Positions 1-9,194 of a stretch of DNA of 64,000 bases are shown piece after piece. The translations under genes and the position numbers were made by a program. The number at the start of each line of letters is the position of its first letter. The first letter of the stretch is position 1. Below the pieces are notes generated by a model. The model saw nothing but the letters and a program-made list of their open reading frames with translations, made no database searches and had not been told where the DNA came from. This DNA is from Serratia plymuthica (lineage in GTDB: Bacteria; Pseudomonadota; Gammaproteobacteria; Enterobacterales; Enterobacteriaceae), in the NCBI RefSeq assembly GCF_018336935.1, contig NZ_CP068771.1, forward strand, positions 5,022,001 to 5,086,000. The letters run 5' to 3'.

Positions 1-606
1 ACCATCATGCCGCACGTGATTTATTTGCATTCATCCTTAACCCAGGCTGTCGGCGAGAATTCAAAGGCGGATCGGTATGCGTCCACCAAGGTCGATGTCG
101 CCATCGCCATGACCATCGCCGGTTTTGTTAACCTGGCAATGATGGCAACCGCCGCCGCCACCTTCCATTTTAGTGGGCACAGCGGCGTGGCCGATCTTGA
201 TCTGGCCTATCTGACACTGCAACCGGTGCTGGGCCAGGCGGCGGCGACGCTCTTCGGGCTGAGCCTGGTGGCCGCCGGTCTGTCTTCCACCGTCGTGGGG
301 ACGCTGGCAGGGCAGGTGGTGATGCAGGGATTTGTACGCTTTTACATTCCGCTGTGGGTGCGCCGGGTGGTCACTATGCTGCCGTCGTTTATCGTCATTA
401 TGCTGGGGATGGATGCCACGCGCATTCTGGTGTTGAGCCAGGTGCTGCTGAGCTTCGGCATTGCATTGGCGCTGGTGCCGCTGCTCGCCTTTACCGGCAA
501 CCGGGAGCTGATGGGGGAGATGGTGAACAGCCGCAGCATACAGACGCTGGGCAAGCTGATTGTGTTGGTGGTCGTCGGCCTGAATGGTTATCTGCTGGTC
601 AGTTAG
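1..606 (+). CDS. mntH: Mn2+/Fe2+ importer MntH, 5' end outside window
   Basis: Carboxy-terminal half (201 residues) of the Nramp-family proton-coupled divalent metal importer of the inner membrane. The frame is open from base 1. The first visible residues include MPHVIYLHS, the helix-6 motif that lines the metal site in Nramp proteins; the helix-1 DPGN motif would lie upstream of the window. Several hydrophobic helices follow to the end. Family members are about 410 residues, so roughly half is missing because of the window edge, not because of a lesion. It converges on ypeC, the same neighbour as in E. coli. Identification is very secure; its regulation cannot be judged because the promoter is not visible. 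Confidence 0.95.
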   Translation, partial: TIMPHVIYLHSSLTQAVGENSKADRYASTKVDVAIAMTIAGFVNLAMMATAAATFHFSGHSGVADLDLAYLTLQPVLGQAAATLFGLSLVAAGLSSTVVGTLAGQVVMQGFVRFYIPLWVRRVVTMLPSFIVIMLGMDATRILVLSQVLLSFGIALALVPLLAFTGNRELMGEMVNSRSIQTLGKLIVLVVVGLNGYLLVS

Positions 607-658
607 CGTTTTTCTGCCGGTGGGGGGACGTTTTCGGTCGATAAAAGTGAGATGTACC

Positions 659-710
659 CTGAGGCCCACGCACCTCAACCGAGCAAGGGGCCCAGGGCGG
701 GGTCCCTTGC
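659..710 (+). other. paired GC-rich stem-loops downstream of mntH
   Basis: Two adjacent inverted repeats follow mntH: CTGAGG/CCTCA around 659-677 with an 8-base loop, and GCAAGGG (683-689) with CCCTTGC (704-710) around a G/C-rich loop. Neither is followed by a T tract on the plus strand, so they are not typical intrinsic terminators. They could stabilise the mntH transcript end or belong to a small RNA. Only the base pairing is observed; any function is a guess. Confidence 0.4.
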
Positions 711-738
711 AACCTGCACGAGACGCACCGAGAGGGGA

Positions 739-773
739 TAAAAAATGCCAGTCAGGCTTAGCTGGCTGGCATT
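739..773 (-). terminator. intrinsic terminator of ypeC
   Basis: AATGCCAG (744-751) pairs with CTGGCATT (766-773). Read on the minus strand, the stem is followed by a run of T residues (A tract 739-745 on the plus strand), 26 bases past the ypeC stop. Confidence 0.8.
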
Positions 774-798
774 ACGGCGTTACGCCGATCTTTTGCTA

Positions 799-1203
799 TT
801 AATCATCATGGCCATGATGGCGACGACCGCGATCGTCATCGTGGCGTCGATCCTTCCAGTGGTCTTTATCATGATGCTTGTAATAATGCTTATCGAATTT
901 GCGATAGCGGCCATCATGATAGTAATAATTTTTGCGCCAGTAATCGTTATCGCGCCAGCGATAACCATCCCAGTAATAGCCCCGACGGCTGCGATCGCCC
1001 AGGTAGCGGCCCTGATGGCCTTGCCACCAGTCGCGGTCGCGCCAGTCGTAGCCGTCCCAATAACGACCGCGATTGTCTTCTTCGCCAATGCGCAATGATA
1101 CGCCCGGCATCAGATTGATACTGAGGCCTTCCGCATGCGCCTGCTGGATGGCGGGTACCGTAGACGCCACCAACAGAGCGGCCAATAACAGAGGTTTAAA
1201 CAT
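799..1203 (-). CDS. ypeC: DUF2502 secreted protein YpeC
   Basis: Small exported protein of 134 residues with a signal peptide (cleavage probably after AHA, about residue 24). The mature part opens with the DUF2502 core (GVSLRIGEEDNRGRYWDG) and continues into repeated WDG/WRD units and a long tail very rich in His, Asp, Lys and Arg. It matches E. coli YpeC, which also sits beside mntH, but the basic/acidic tail here is longer than usual. The function of the family is unknown. The tail could bind metal ions and the neighbouring gene is a manganese importer, but that link is inference. A second DUF2502 protein lies at 10820-11155. The start ATG is preceded by AGGAGA. Confidence 0.85.
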   Translation of the reverse strand: MFKPLLLAALLVASTVPAIQQAHAEGLSINLMPGVSLRIGEEDNRGRYWDGYDWRDRDWWQGHQGRYLGDRSRRGYYWDGYRWRDNDYWRKNYYYHDGRYRKFDKHYYKHHDKDHWKDRRHDDDRGRRHHGHDD

Positions 1204-1435
1204 GGTTTCTCCTTTCCGCCGCAGCGGGTTGGCCAGCTTTATAATAACGAAGCGCGTTCATCAGTTTATAAAACGGCCTTATAATTTTTTTACTGCAATA
1301 TTGGTATATTAGCGCCTGCGGATAGGGTTGAATCTTAGTGGGATTCTGAAAAGCGGCGACGGGATGAGGATTTAAGATTTGTCTGGCGCTGCAAAGGTTA
1401 TCGCCGGCCATGCGCCCGGCGATAATTGTAATCGA

Positions 1436-2425
1436 TTACATTAATATCCGTTCGATTTGGGCGATTTCGTCGCTGCTGAAGGTACGGTTAGCCAGCATGC
1501 CGACGGCATCTTCAATCTGGCTGGTCTTGCTGGCGCCAATCAGCACCGAAGTCACGCGATCGCCGCGCAATACCCAGGCCAGCGCCATCTGCGACAGTTT
1601 CTGTCCGCGCTGTTGCGCCAGAGCGTTAAGCTGGCGCACCTTTTCCAGTTTTTCCTCGGTGAGCTGATTGGGTTGCAGGAACTGGCTGCCGCTGGCTGCG
1701 CGTGAATCTTGCGGAATGCCGAGCAGGTAACGATCGGTCAGCAGGCCGCCGGCCAGCGGGGAGAATGCAATGGAGCCGACGCCATGTTCTTCGAGCGTAT
1801 CCAGCAACTCCGGCTCAACCCAGCGCTCGAACAGAGAGTATTTCGGCTGATGGATCACGCAAGGCGTGCCGAGCCGTTGCAGAATCTCGAACGCCTGGCG
1901 CGCTCGGTCGGCCGGATAGTTGGACAGCCCGACATACAGCGCCTTGCCCTGGCGTACCAGCAGATCCAGCGCGCCCATGGTTTCCTCCAGCGGCGTATCC
2001 GGATCCGGGCGATGGTGATAGAAGATATCCACATATTCCAGCCCCATGCGTTGCAGGCTTTGGTTCAGGCTGGCGACCAGATACTTTTTCGAACCCCAGT
2101 CGCCGTAAGGGCCAGGCCACATGGTGTAACCGGCCTTCGAGGAGATGATCAGCTCATCGCGCCAGGGTTTCAGGTCTGCGCTGAGGATGCGGCCAAAGTT
2201 TTCCTCGGCGGAGCCGGGGGGCGGGCCATAGTTATTGGCCAGATCGAAGTGGGTGATGCCGTGATCTAACGCGCAATGAATGAGCTTGCGCGCATTGTCA
2301 TACAAGGCGGTGTCGCCAAAGTTGTGCCATAAGCCGAGCGAAACCGCGGGCAATTTCAGCCCGCTGCGTCCGCAGCGGCGATATTCCATATGTTGATAAC
2401 GCGAAGAATCAGCCTGGTAAAGCAT
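1436..2425 (-). CDS. gpr: aldo/keto reductase, YghZ (L-glyceraldehyde 3-phosphate reductase) type
   Basis: NADPH-dependent cytosolic aldo/keto reductase of 329 residues, closest by eye to E. coli YghZ/Gpr, which reduces L-glyceraldehyde 3-phosphate and methylglyoxal. Diagnostic stretches are YRRCGRSGLKLPAVSLGLWH, FDLANNYGPPPGSAEENFGR (catalytic Tyr), SSKAGYTMWPGPYG (catalytic Lys), DIFYHHRPD (catalytic His) and VTSVLIGAS at the cofactor pocket. It is somewhat shorter than the 346-residue E. coli protein because the C-terminal tail is missing. The start is ATG at 2425 with AAGGG five bases upstream. It is transcribed divergently from ipdC across about 250 bases. The family assignment is firm; the exact substrate is inferred. 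Confidence 0.85.
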   Translation of the reverse strand: MLYQADSSRYQHMEYRRCGRSGLKLPAVSLGLWHNFGDTALYDNARKLIHCALDHGITHFDLANNYGPPPGSAEENFGRILSADLKPWRDELIISSKAGYTMWPGPYGDWGSKKYLVASLNQSLQRMGLEYVDIFYHHRPDPDTPLEETMGALDLLVRQGKALYVGLSNYPADRARQAFEILQRLGTPCVIHQPKYSLFERWVEPELLDTLEEHGVGSIAFSPLAGGLLTDRYLLGIPQDSRAASGSQFLQPNQLTEEKLEKVRQLNALAQQRGQKLSQMALAWVLRGDRVTSVLIGASKTSQIEDAVGMLANRTFSSDEIAQIERILM

Positions 2426-2674
2426 ACAAACCCTTTTCGGCAGAGGTGAGAGTGAGTTTTAGTGTATGCGTTTTCACACCCATTGTCAGAGCTCAGGATC
2501 ACGCTAAATCACCGTCAACTTTTTAAATGCCGCCTGTCAGGCGGGTGAATGCTTGCGGCGGGTGCGTAGATGTAACGCAGGGTTGCCATCCGCTTTTTAA
2601 ATACAAAACTCGACATTTAAGCAACATATTTGATACTTAAAACTAACAATCTCAGCCTTCGGCAGGTGATGATC

Positions 2675-4336
2675 ATGAGTAAAAGCTATACGGTGGCCGA
2701 TTACCTACTCGATCGTTTAGCCCAGATCGGCATCCGGCACTTCTTTGGCGTGCCCGGAGACTATAACCTGCAGTTTCTCGACCACGTGATTGCTCACCCG
2801 CAGATCGCCTGGGTGGGGTGCGCCAACGAACTCAATGCCGCCTATGCCGCGGACGGTTATGCACGCTGCAAACCGGCAGCCGCCTTGCTGACCACCTTTG
2901 GCGTGGGCGAACTGAGCGCGGTAAATGGTATTGCCGGCAGCTACGCCGAATATTTACCGGTGATCCACGTGGTTGGCGCACCGGCGCTGCGCGCGCAGCG
3001 GGCCGGCGATTTACTGCACCACTCGCTGGGGGATGGGGATTTTGGCCACTTTGCCCGCATGGCCAAAGAAGTGACTGTCGCCCAGGCCAGCCTCACCGCC
3101 GCCAACGCCGAGGCGGAAATCGATCGCCTGCTGACCACCGCGCTGTTTGAACGCCGCCCGGTTTACCTGATGTTGCCGAGCGACGTGGCGGAGGCGCCAC
3201 TGGCGTCACGGCCGGCGCCGCTGATGCTGAGACAGGCCCATCTTTCACAGGCGTCGTTGCAGGCGTTTATCGCTGCAGCGCGGGAAATGCTGTTGCCGGC
3301 GCGACGGGTTTCTCTGCTGGCAGATTTTCTCGCTGAACGCTTCGGCGCCGAAAGGGTGCTGGAACAGTGGATGAATGAGGTCGATATGCCGCATTCGACG
3401 CTGCTGCTCGGAAAAAGCGTCTTTGATGAAACCCATGCCTGCTTTACCGGCACCTACGCCGGTGCGGCCAGCGATCCGCAGGTGAAGCAGCTGATTGAGA
3501 ACGCCGATGTGGTGATTAACGTCGGCGTGCGTTTTACCGATACCATTACCGCCGGCTTCAGCCATCACTTGCCGGCGGAGAAGTGTATCGATATTCAACC
3601 TTTTGAGGCGCGGGTCGGGCAGCAGGTATTCAGCCAGATCCCGATGCATGATGCGGTAAAAGCCCTGCATCAGTTGACGCTGCCACTGGCGTTGCAATGG
3701 CAGTTGCCGGCGATCACAAGGCCGGAATTGCCGGCGCCGAACGGCAGCGGCCTGGATCAGCACGGTTTCTGGCAACAGATCCAGGACTTCTTGCGGCCGG
3801 GCGACATGGTGATCGCCGAGCAGGGCACCGCCTGTTTTGGCGCTGCGGCGTTGAACCTGCCGCAGGGCTGCCGGTTTATCGTTCAGTCGCTGTGGGGGTC
3901 TATCGGCTACACCCTGCCGGCGGCGTTTGGCGTGCAGACGGCGGAGCCGGATCGCCGGGTGCTGCTTTTGATCGGCGACGGAGCCGCGCAACTCACCGCG
4001 CAGGAGATTGGCTCGATGCTGCGCGACGGGCTGAAACCGGTGATCTTCCTGCTGAATAATGAGGGATACACCGTCGAACGAGCGATCCACGGGCCGGAAC
4101 AGCGCTACAACGACATCGCCCAGTGGAACTGGACGCAGCTGCCGCAGGCGCTGGCCGGCGAGCATCAGGTGAAAACGCTGCGGGTCACCGAACCGGAGCA
4201 ACTGCGCCAGGCGTTGCGCGAAGTGGGTGACAGCCAGCAGTTGGCCTTCGTGGAAGTCGTATTGCCGAAGATGGACATCCCCGAATTGCTGGATATCATT
4301 TCGCGCGCCATTCAATCACGCAATGCGGCGGCCTGA
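2675..4336 (+). CDS. ipdC: indolepyruvate/pyruvate decarboxylase
   Basis: Thiamine diphosphate-dependent 2-keto acid decarboxylase, 553 residues, cytosolic tetramer by family. It converts indole-3-pyruvate to indole-3-acetaldehyde on the route to auxin, and related enzymes act on pyruvate or phenylpyruvate. Seen in the sequence: D29 in VPGDYN, catalytic Glu52 in ANELNAAYAADGYA, the His115-His116 pair in LLHHSLGDGDF, and the cofactor motif GDG (434-436) through NNEGYTVE (from 461). The start is ATG at 2675 after AGGTGAT; an in-frame ATG-like codon at 2630 would add 15 unconserved residues. The 3' end overlaps the convergent LysR gene by 25 bases. IpdC is preferred to yeast-type pyruvate decarboxylase by length and enterobacterial context; substrate preference cannot be read here. 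Confidence 0.9.
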   Translation: MSKSYTVADYLLDRLAQIGIRHFFGVPGDYNLQFLDHVIAHPQIAWVGCANELNAAYAADGYARCKPAAALLTTFGVGELSAVNGIAGSYAEYLPVIHVVGAPALRAQRAGDLLHHSLGDGDFGHFARMAKEVTVAQASLTAANAEAEIDRLLTTALFERRPVYLMLPSDVAEAPLASRPAPLMLRQAHLSQASLQAFIAAAREMLLPARRVSLLADFLAERFGAERVLEQWMNEVDMPHSTLLLGKSVFDETHACFTGTYAGAASDPQVKQLIENADVVINVGVRFTDTITAGFSHHLPAEKCIDIQPFEARVGQQVFSQIPMHDAVKALHQLTLPLALQWQLPAITRPELPAPNGSGLDQHGFWQQIQDFLRPGDMVIAEQGTACFGAAALNLPQGCRFIVQSLWGSIGYTLPAAFGVQTAEPDRRVLLLIGDGAAQLTAQEIGSMLRDGLKPVIFLLNNEGYTVERAIHGPEQRYNDIAQWNWTQLPQALAGEHQVKTLRVTEPEQLRQALREVGDSQQLAFVEVVLPKMDIPELLDIISRAIQSRNAAA

Positions 4337-5202
4337 TCCTCTGCGCTCTCCAGCAAGCGCTCAAGCAACCAATACCCCGCCGGCCCCGGCGGGGTGAGCT
4401 TAGACCATACCGCATCCACGGAGATCAGTTTCGGCCAACCGCGCGGCTTCAGCTCGGTTAATTTGTCGCGGCCATACTGTTTCACCAGCCAGTGCGGCAA
4501 AGCGGCCCAGCCAAAACCTTGTTCCGCCATTTCCAGCAGCATCAGATAGCTCGGCGCGGACCATACCAACCCCTGAGGGCGCGCCGCGCTTGCGCCGGTG
4601 TAAGTATTCAAATACAGCTGGCGGGTGCTGGACAACTGCTCATGCGTTGGCGAGGCCGTGTGCGCCAGAGGATGCGAGCGGGCGACGAACAGCCCCATTT
4701 CAGTCTGTTCCGGCAGCCGCGCAAAGGCGATATCCGGCGGATAACCGGGCTGTACTTCTACCATGCCAAGGTGCGCGCGGCCGCTTTGCAGCAGATCGAT
4801 CACGTCGCCGTCCTCAGCAATCATGCATTCCAGTTCAATATCCTGATAGCGCCGCTCAAAGTGCAACATCAACCTGTCGTGGTGATTCGGCTGGTAGGTA
4901 TCGGAAAATACGATAGTTAGCCGGGGCTCTGTCTTGTCCGCCAGGCGTATGCTCAGTGCGTCAAGCCGTTCGCCGGCGGCGAGGATCTCCTGCACATGGC
5001 CGAGCACTTTACGGCCGGCGGCGGTCAATACCGGCTGTCGCCCCTGACGATCGAACAAGATCAAGCCGAGATCGGCCTCCAGATTGGCGATGGCGGTGCT
5101 GATGGTCGATTGGCTTTTGCGCAGCTTGCGCGCGGCGGCAGAAAAAGAGCCGAGGGCGGCGGCTTCGACAAATGCCTGCAGGGCTTCGGGTGAATAGCGC
5201 AT
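4312..5202 (-). CDS. LysR-family regulator, AceR-like position
   Basis: LysR-type transcription factor of 296 residues: an N-terminal winged helix-turn-helix (about residues 5-64, with SFSAAARKLRKSQSTISTAI as recognition region) and a C-terminal periplasmic-binding-protein-like effector domain (about 90-290). It is transcribed away from the PACE efflux gene at 5357, with 154 bases between the starts. In Acinetobacter the PACE pump AceI is activated by a divergently encoded LysR protein, AceR, so this gene most likely controls the neighbouring pump; that is inference from position. The 3' end overlaps ipdC, so it could instead, or also, influence ipdC. No strong ribosome binding site precedes the ATG. 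Confidence 0.85.
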   Translation of the reverse strand: MRYSPEALQAFVEAAALGSFSAAARKLRKSQSTISTAIANLEADLGLILFDRQGRQPVLTAAGRKVLGHVQEILAAGERLDALSIRLADKTEPRLTIVFSDTYQPNHHDRLMLHFERRYQDIELECMIAEDGDVIDLLQSGRAHLGMVEVQPGYPPDIAFARLPEQTEMGLFVARSHPLAHTASPTHEQLSSTRQLYLNTYTGASAARPQGLVWSAPSYLMLLEMAEQGFGWAALPHWLVKQYGRDKLTELKPRGWPKLISVDAVWSKLTPPGPAGYWLLERLLESAEDQAAALRD

Positions 5203-5356
5203 GATGTATCTACTTTATCGATGTAACCTATTTTTAATCTACCCAAAAAATCGATGATAATCACCTGGCTTTAGTTGGAGATGAATAAATCAACGCCGAT
5301 TAATGCGGGCGGCCTGCTGCGCCCCTATCAATCCACAGGGTAAAAACAGGTGATGT

Positions 5357-5809
5357 ATGCAACTGCAAAACAAGTCTTTTATAGAACGTATCGTCCATGC
5401 CGTCGGTTTTGAGGCCATTGCCGTGATGATTTGCGCCCCGCTGGGCGCCTGGTTGCTCAACCGTTCGATGGTGCAGGTCGGTGCGTTGGCGGTGATGTTG
5501 TCGAGCGTCGCCATGGTATGGAACATGATTTATAACACGGTGTTTGACCGCCTGTGGCCGGTGGGCCGCGTGGTGCGCAATCTCAAGGTGCGGGGGCTTC
5601 ACGCCCTGGGCTTTGAGGCCGGGTTTATCCTGATCGGCGTGCCGATTGCCGCCTGGATGCTGAATATTTCCTTCGCGCAAGCCTTCATGCTGGAGATCGG
5701 CTTCTTCCTGTTCTTCCTGCCGTACACCATGATTTATAACTGGGTGTACGACACGCTGCGTCAACGCTGGTTCGAAGCGCGCCAACCGGCCAGTTCCGGG
5801 GCGAAATAA
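5357..5809 (+). CDS. PACE-family multidrug/biocide efflux transporter
   Basis: Inner membrane proton-coupled efflux protein of 150 residues, the usual PACE length. It consists of two tandem bacterial transmembrane pair domains (about residues 7-70 and 76-142), four helices in all. Each repeat carries the conserved glutamate in a GFEA motif (Glu19 and Glu87); the equivalent of Glu19 is essential for proton coupling in AceI. The conserved WNMIYNTVFD and YNWVYDTLRQRW ends of the two repeats are also present. Family substrates include chlorhexidine, acriflavine and short diamines. The ATG follows AGGTGATGT. The divergent LysR gene is the probable regulator. Substrate is not predictable from sequence. 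Confidence 0.92.
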   Translation: MQLQNKSFIERIVHAVGFEAIAVMICAPLGAWLLNRSMVQVGALAVMLSSVAMVWNMIYNTVFDRLWPVGRVVRNLKVRGLHALGFEAGFILIGVPIAAWMLNISFAQAFMLEIGFFLFFLPYTMIYNWVYDTLRQRWFEARQPASSGAK

Positions 5810-5881
5810 GGCATCGTCATCACCGCGATTCTCCGGTAGTGTCGGAGAGAGACACATACGGCAACCAAGCGGGGAAAAACG

Positions 5882-6574
5882 ATGAAAGTGTTGGGTCTGT
5901 TGGGCGGCATGAGCTGGGAATCAACCCTCCCTTATTACCGCATGATCAATGAACAGGTGAAAACGCGTCTTGGCGGGCTGCATTCGGCCAAGATCGTCCT
6001 CTACAGCGTCGATTTTCACGAGATTGAACGCCTGCAGCATCAGGGGGATTGGGACGGCGCCGGGCGTCTGCTGGCCGCCGCCGCGACCTCGTTGCGAGCC
6101 GCAGGCGCGGAGGCCATCGTGATCTGCACCAACACCATGCACAAAGTGGCGGATGCGGTTGAACAGGCCAGCGGCCTGCCCCTGATCCACATCGCCGACG
6201 CCACGGCGTTGCAGGTGCGCCAACAGGGGATCCGCCGCATCGGGCTGCTCGGCACGCGTTTTACCATGGAGCAGGATTTTTATCGCGGGCGGTTGCAAGA
6301 GCGGCACGGCATCGAGGTGGTGACGCCTACGGCGGCCGATCGCGGTATCGTGCATCGCATTATTTATGACGAGCTGTGTCTGGGGAAAATCCGCGACGCA
6401 TCGCGCGATGAGTATCGCCGCATCATCGGTGACCTGGAACAGCAGGGCGCGCAGGGCATTATTTTCGGTTGTACCGAGATTGGCCTGCTGGTCAGCGCGC
6501 AGGATGCTTCGGTGCCGGTGTTCGACACCACCGCTATCCATGCGCGCGCCGCCGCGGAATACGCGCTGGCCTAA
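5882..6574 (+). CDS. ygeA: aspartate/glutamate racemase-family amino acid racemase YgeA
   Basis: Cofactor-independent racemase of 230 residues. The fold signature LGGMSWEST is at the N-terminus. The second catalytic cysteine is Cys197 in FGCTEIG. At the first catalytic position the motif reads C82-T83-N84-T85, so Thr replaces the usual Cys83, exactly as in E. coli YgeA, which has a broad substrate range. Activity on several L/D amino acids rather than strict aspartate racemisation is therefore likely. The stop overlaps the convergent yfeO stop by four bases. In E. coli ygeA sits elsewhere, so its presence between PACE and yfeO is a local rearrangement. Confidence 0.9.
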   Translation: MKVLGLLGGMSWESTLPYYRMINEQVKTRLGGLHSAKIVLYSVDFHEIERLQHQGDWDGAGRLLAAAATSLRAAGAEAIVICTNTMHKVADAVEQASGLPLIHIADATALQVRQQGIRRIGLLGTRFTMEQDFYRGRLQERHGIEVVTPTAADRGIVHRIIYDELCLGKIRDASRDEYRRIIGDLEQQGAQGIIFGCTEIGLLVSAQDASVPVFDTTAIHARAAAEYALA

Positions 6575-7818
6575 TCGTCGTGCGGCGGTTGGCGTTTACC
6601 CACCAGCATCAAGGGTTTACCCGCAAGTACCAGCCAGGCGGGCAGCATTACAATGCACAGCACCGGCAGCAGGTGCAGCTCCGGCACCACCGCGACGGCC
6701 ATAAACAGGCTGAGCCAGCCGTCACGCGTGACCACCAGCACCAGCCCCATAATGGCGCAGGAGACGGTGATGGCCTCCGGCACCGCCGGGACGTGCTGAT
6801 GCAGCATCAGGCCCAGCGCCACGCCGACAAACACCGCCGGGAAGATACGCCCGCCACGAAAACCGCTGGCGGCGGCAATCACCAACGCCGCCAGCTTGGT
6901 CAGCGTAATCAGCAGCAGCTCCGTGACCGAGAAGTCTTCTCCGACGGCCAGTCGCTTCATTTCATCCAATCCCTTAAATAGCGTGATCTCCCCGCCGATT
7001 AGCGCCAGCACCCCGAGCGCAAAGCCGCCCAACCCCAGCATCAGCACCGGGTTTTTCAGCGAATGGAACAGGCGGTGGAGATGAGGGAAACTCCACAGCG
7101 CCACCATACCCAGCACGATGGCGATCAGGGCGACGATGGAGCCACTGAAAATATCCGTCAGCCGGGTGGCGGCATAGGCGTCAATTTGCAGCGCGAAGTT
7201 CGGCGTGAAAAACAGCTGAGTGGTCACCGCGCCGGCCGCCGCCGCCATCAGCGGGGCAAACAACCGATCCCACAGCGGCACGTCGTTATTGCCGGCCAAG
7301 GTTTGCGAAAAGATCAGCGCGGCGGCAACCGGAGTGCCGAACAGCGCGCCGATGGTGCCGGCGGCGGCGAGAATAATCCAGTCCATGCGCGGTACTCTCG
7401 GCAACAGCCGCGAACCTACAGCGACTACCAGCGAAATATTGATGGCAGTGATGGGGTTTTCCGGCCCCAGGCTGACGCCGCCCGCCAGACCAATGATTAA
7501 CGCCAGCCCGAGGCCGGGCACGGCAGAAAGTGGCAACGGCATGCCGATCAGCGATTCGGTAGCCGGATCCGGCCCTGCGTGACCGGGCATGTAACGGATA
7601 ATCAGCCCGACGGCGATACCGGCCAGCGTCAGGATGCTGAGCAGCCACCAGGGCGAATGGGAATCGATATTCAAGGTTGCGGGCATATTCACCCAAAGCA
7701 GCTGTTGCAGCGCGTCGGCGAACTTCATCACCAGAATAAGCACCAGGCTTGAGGCTGAACCGATAACGAGAGCGGGCAGGGCGAAAGCCAACATGGTATT
7801 GGCGCGCGGGTGCAGCAT
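6571..7818 (-). CDS. yfeO: CLC-type ion channel/transporter YfeO
   Basis: Inner membrane protein of the CLC chloride channel/antiporter family, 415 residues, with 10 or more hydrophobic segments. CLC hallmarks are [10 protein letters not shown] (N-terminal anion-site helix), [14 protein letters not shown] and the late [18 protein letters not shown] motif. The ATG at 7818 gives MLHPRA, the same start as E. coli YfeO; a longer frame upstream reads through the divergent promoter region and is not conserved. The stop overlaps ygeA by four bases. yfeO lies between ypeC and glk in E. coli, and here four extra genes separate it from ypeC. The transported ion has not been established for the family member. 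Confidence 0.92.
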   Translation of the reverse strand: MLHPRANTMLAFALPALVIGSASSLVLILVMKFADALQQLLWVNMPATLNIDSHSPWWLLSILTLAGIAVGLIIRYMPGHAGPDPATESLIGMPLPLSAVPGLGLALIIGLAGGVSLGPENPITAINISLVVAVGSRLLPRVPRMDWIILAAAGTIGALFGTPVAAALIFSQTLAGNNDVPLWDRLFAPLMAAAAGAVTTQLFFTPNFALQIDAYAATRLTDIFSGSIVALIAIVLGMVALWSFPHLHRLFHSLKNPVLMLGLGGFALGVLALIGGEITLFKGLDEMKRLAVGEDFSVTELLLITLTKLAALVIAAASGFRGGRIFPAVFVGVALGLMLHQHVPAVPEAITVSCAIMGLVLVVTRDGWLSLFMAVAVVPELHLLPVLCIVMLPAWLVLAGKPLMLVGKRQPPHDD

Positions 7819-8166
7819 GCAAGGATCCCTTGTCAATGCCCCCCTGAGTGGCAGGGAGGATGGGTGATTGGGCTTGTGCCTCTGTTTGCCGGACAAACAC
7901 GGACGCCGGCGTGCGAAGCAATGACCGACAGGCAAAAGGGCGCCGGCTGATTAATAGTGCCTCTCTGTTATGACGGTTAACAGCCGCCACGGCACGTTTT
8001 TTTGCCGCAATTTGTTTCAAACAGCGGCAAAACCGCCGAGCTGAAACGTTTTTTGTGATCTGGATCGCTAATGGATGGCAGCGCGAAGGATGGTGATTGT
8101 TGTTTTTGCGGCGGGATTTTACAGTGTGGACAGCTTTCTATTATTCATTTTGCGGAGAAGATACTG
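7819..8166. other. yfeO-glk divergent intergenic region
   Basis: 348 bases between the divergent starts of yfeO and glk. The only element I can support is the Cra-like site at 8040-8053. A T-rich stretch and partial CRP-like sequence (TGTGATCTGGATCGC near 8055) follow it but are not convincing. No gene is visible. Confidence 0.6.
8040..8053 (+). promoter_or_regulatory. candidate Cra (FruR) operator of glk
   Basis: GCTGAAACGTTTTT fits the Cra consensus RSTGAAWCSNTHHW at every position. It lies 113 bases before the glk start. Repression of glk by Cra is described in E. coli, which supports the call; binding here is inferred. Confidence 0.65.
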
Positions 8167-9129
8167 ATGACCTATGCCCTCGTAGGTGATGTTGGCGGGA
8201 CGAATGCCCGCCTGGCGCTGTGCACTGTGGCGACGGGTGAAATTACCCAGGCAAAAACCTATTCCGGCCTGGAGTTTGACAGCCTGGAGGCGGTGATCCG
8301 CCAATATCTGAAGGAGCAGGATATCCAGGTGCAGGACGCCTGCATCGCGATTGCCTGCCCGGTCACCGAAGACTGGGTGGCGATGACCAACCACACCTGG
8401 GCGTTCTCGATCAAAGAGATGCAGGCCAATCTGGGGCTCAGCCATCTGGAAGTGATCAACGACTTTACCGCCGTCTCGATGGCGATCCCGATGTTGTCGC
8501 CAGACGATGTGTTGCAGTTCGGCGGCGGCAGCGCGCAGAAAGACAAACCTATTGCGGTGTACGGCGCCGGCACCGGCCTGGGGGTGGCGCATCTGGTACA
8601 CGTTAACCGCCGCTGGGTGAGCTTGCCGGGGGAAGGCGGCCACGTTGATTTTGCGCCGAACAGCGAAGAGGAAGATAGCATTCTGGAGGTGCTGCGGGCC
8701 GAAGTGGGGCACGTGTCCGCCGAGCGCGTGCTGTCCGGCCCGGGGTTGGTCAATCTTTACCGCGCTATCGTCAAATCCGATCAACGCCTGCCGGAAAAGC
8801 TCGAGCCAAAGGACATCACCGAGCGCGCGCTGGCCGACAGCTGCATTGACTGCCGCCGTGCCTTGTCGCTGTTCTGCGTTATTTTAGGGCGCTTTGGCGG
8901 CAATCTGGCGTTGAATCTCGGCACGTTCGGCGGCGTTTATATCGCCGGCGGCATCGTGCCGCGCTTTATGGAGTTCTTCAAGGCATCGGGTTTTCGCGCG
9001 GCGTTTGAAGACAAAGGGCGTTTCAAGGATTACGTGCATGAGATCCCGGTCTTTATGATCACCCATGCACAACCGGGCCTGTTGGGGGCGGGCGCCCACC
9101 TGCGCCAGACGTTGGGCATGCATTTGTAA
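8167..9129 (+). CDS. glk: glucokinase
   Basis: Cytosolic ATP-dependent glucokinase of the ROK-related bacterial type, 320 residues (E. coli 321). It phosphorylates free glucose, for example from maltose or trehalose breakdown, to glucose 6-phosphate. The N-terminal phosphate-binding loop [13 protein letters not shown], the sugar-binding INDFTAV and the second ATP motif [13 protein letters not shown] are intact, as are [13 protein letters not shown] and GGIVPRF. The start at 8167 is chosen by alignment with E. coli and by the GGAGAAG ribosome binding site; a frame extension to 8071 has no support. A Cra-like site lies upstream and a strong bidirectional terminator downstream. Confidence 0.97.
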   Translation: MTYALVGDVGGTNARLALCTVATGEITQAKTYSGLEFDSLEAVIRQYLKEQDIQVQDACIAIACPVTEDWVAMTNHTWAFSIKEMQANLGLSHLEVINDFTAVSMAIPMLSPDDVLQFGGGSAQKDKPIAVYGAGTGLGVAHLVHVNRRWVSLPGEGGHVDFAPNSEEEDSILEVLRAEVGHVSAERVLSGPGLVNLYRAIVKSDQRLPEKLEPKDITERALADSCIDCRRALSLFCVILGRFGGNLALNLGTFGGVYIAGGIVPRFMEFFKASGFRAAFEDKGRFKDYVHEIPVFMITHAQPGLLGAGAHLRQTLGMHL

Positions 9130-9143
9130 CCCATATCGGCGAT

Positions 9144-9182
9144 AAAAAAAGGGGCGCAACCCAATGGGTTGCGCCCCTTTTT
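9144..9182. terminator. bidirectional terminator, glk and yhjX-like gene
   Basis: A perfect 12-bp stem (GGGGCGCAACCC 9151-9162 with GGGTTGCGCCCC 9166-9177), three-base loop, flanked by seven A residues on the left and five T residues on the right, so it can stop both converging genes. Confidence 0.93.
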
Positions 9183-9194
9183 GCCATTTGAAAA

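Noticed and set aside
2426..2674. TyrR box upstream of ipdC
   Set aside because: TyrR controls ipdC in some enterobacteria, but the best candidate here (TGTAAC-N6-TTGCCA near 2572) matches too poorly. A CRP-like sequence at 2463-2478 is also weak.
3245..4315. A 356-codon frame antisense to ipdC
   Set aside because: Same reason: low-complexity, Arg/Gln/His-rich translation typical of the reverse strand of a GC-rich gene.
4371..4395. GC-rich hairpin as ipdC terminator
   Set aside because: It lies inside the LysR coding region and has no T tract.
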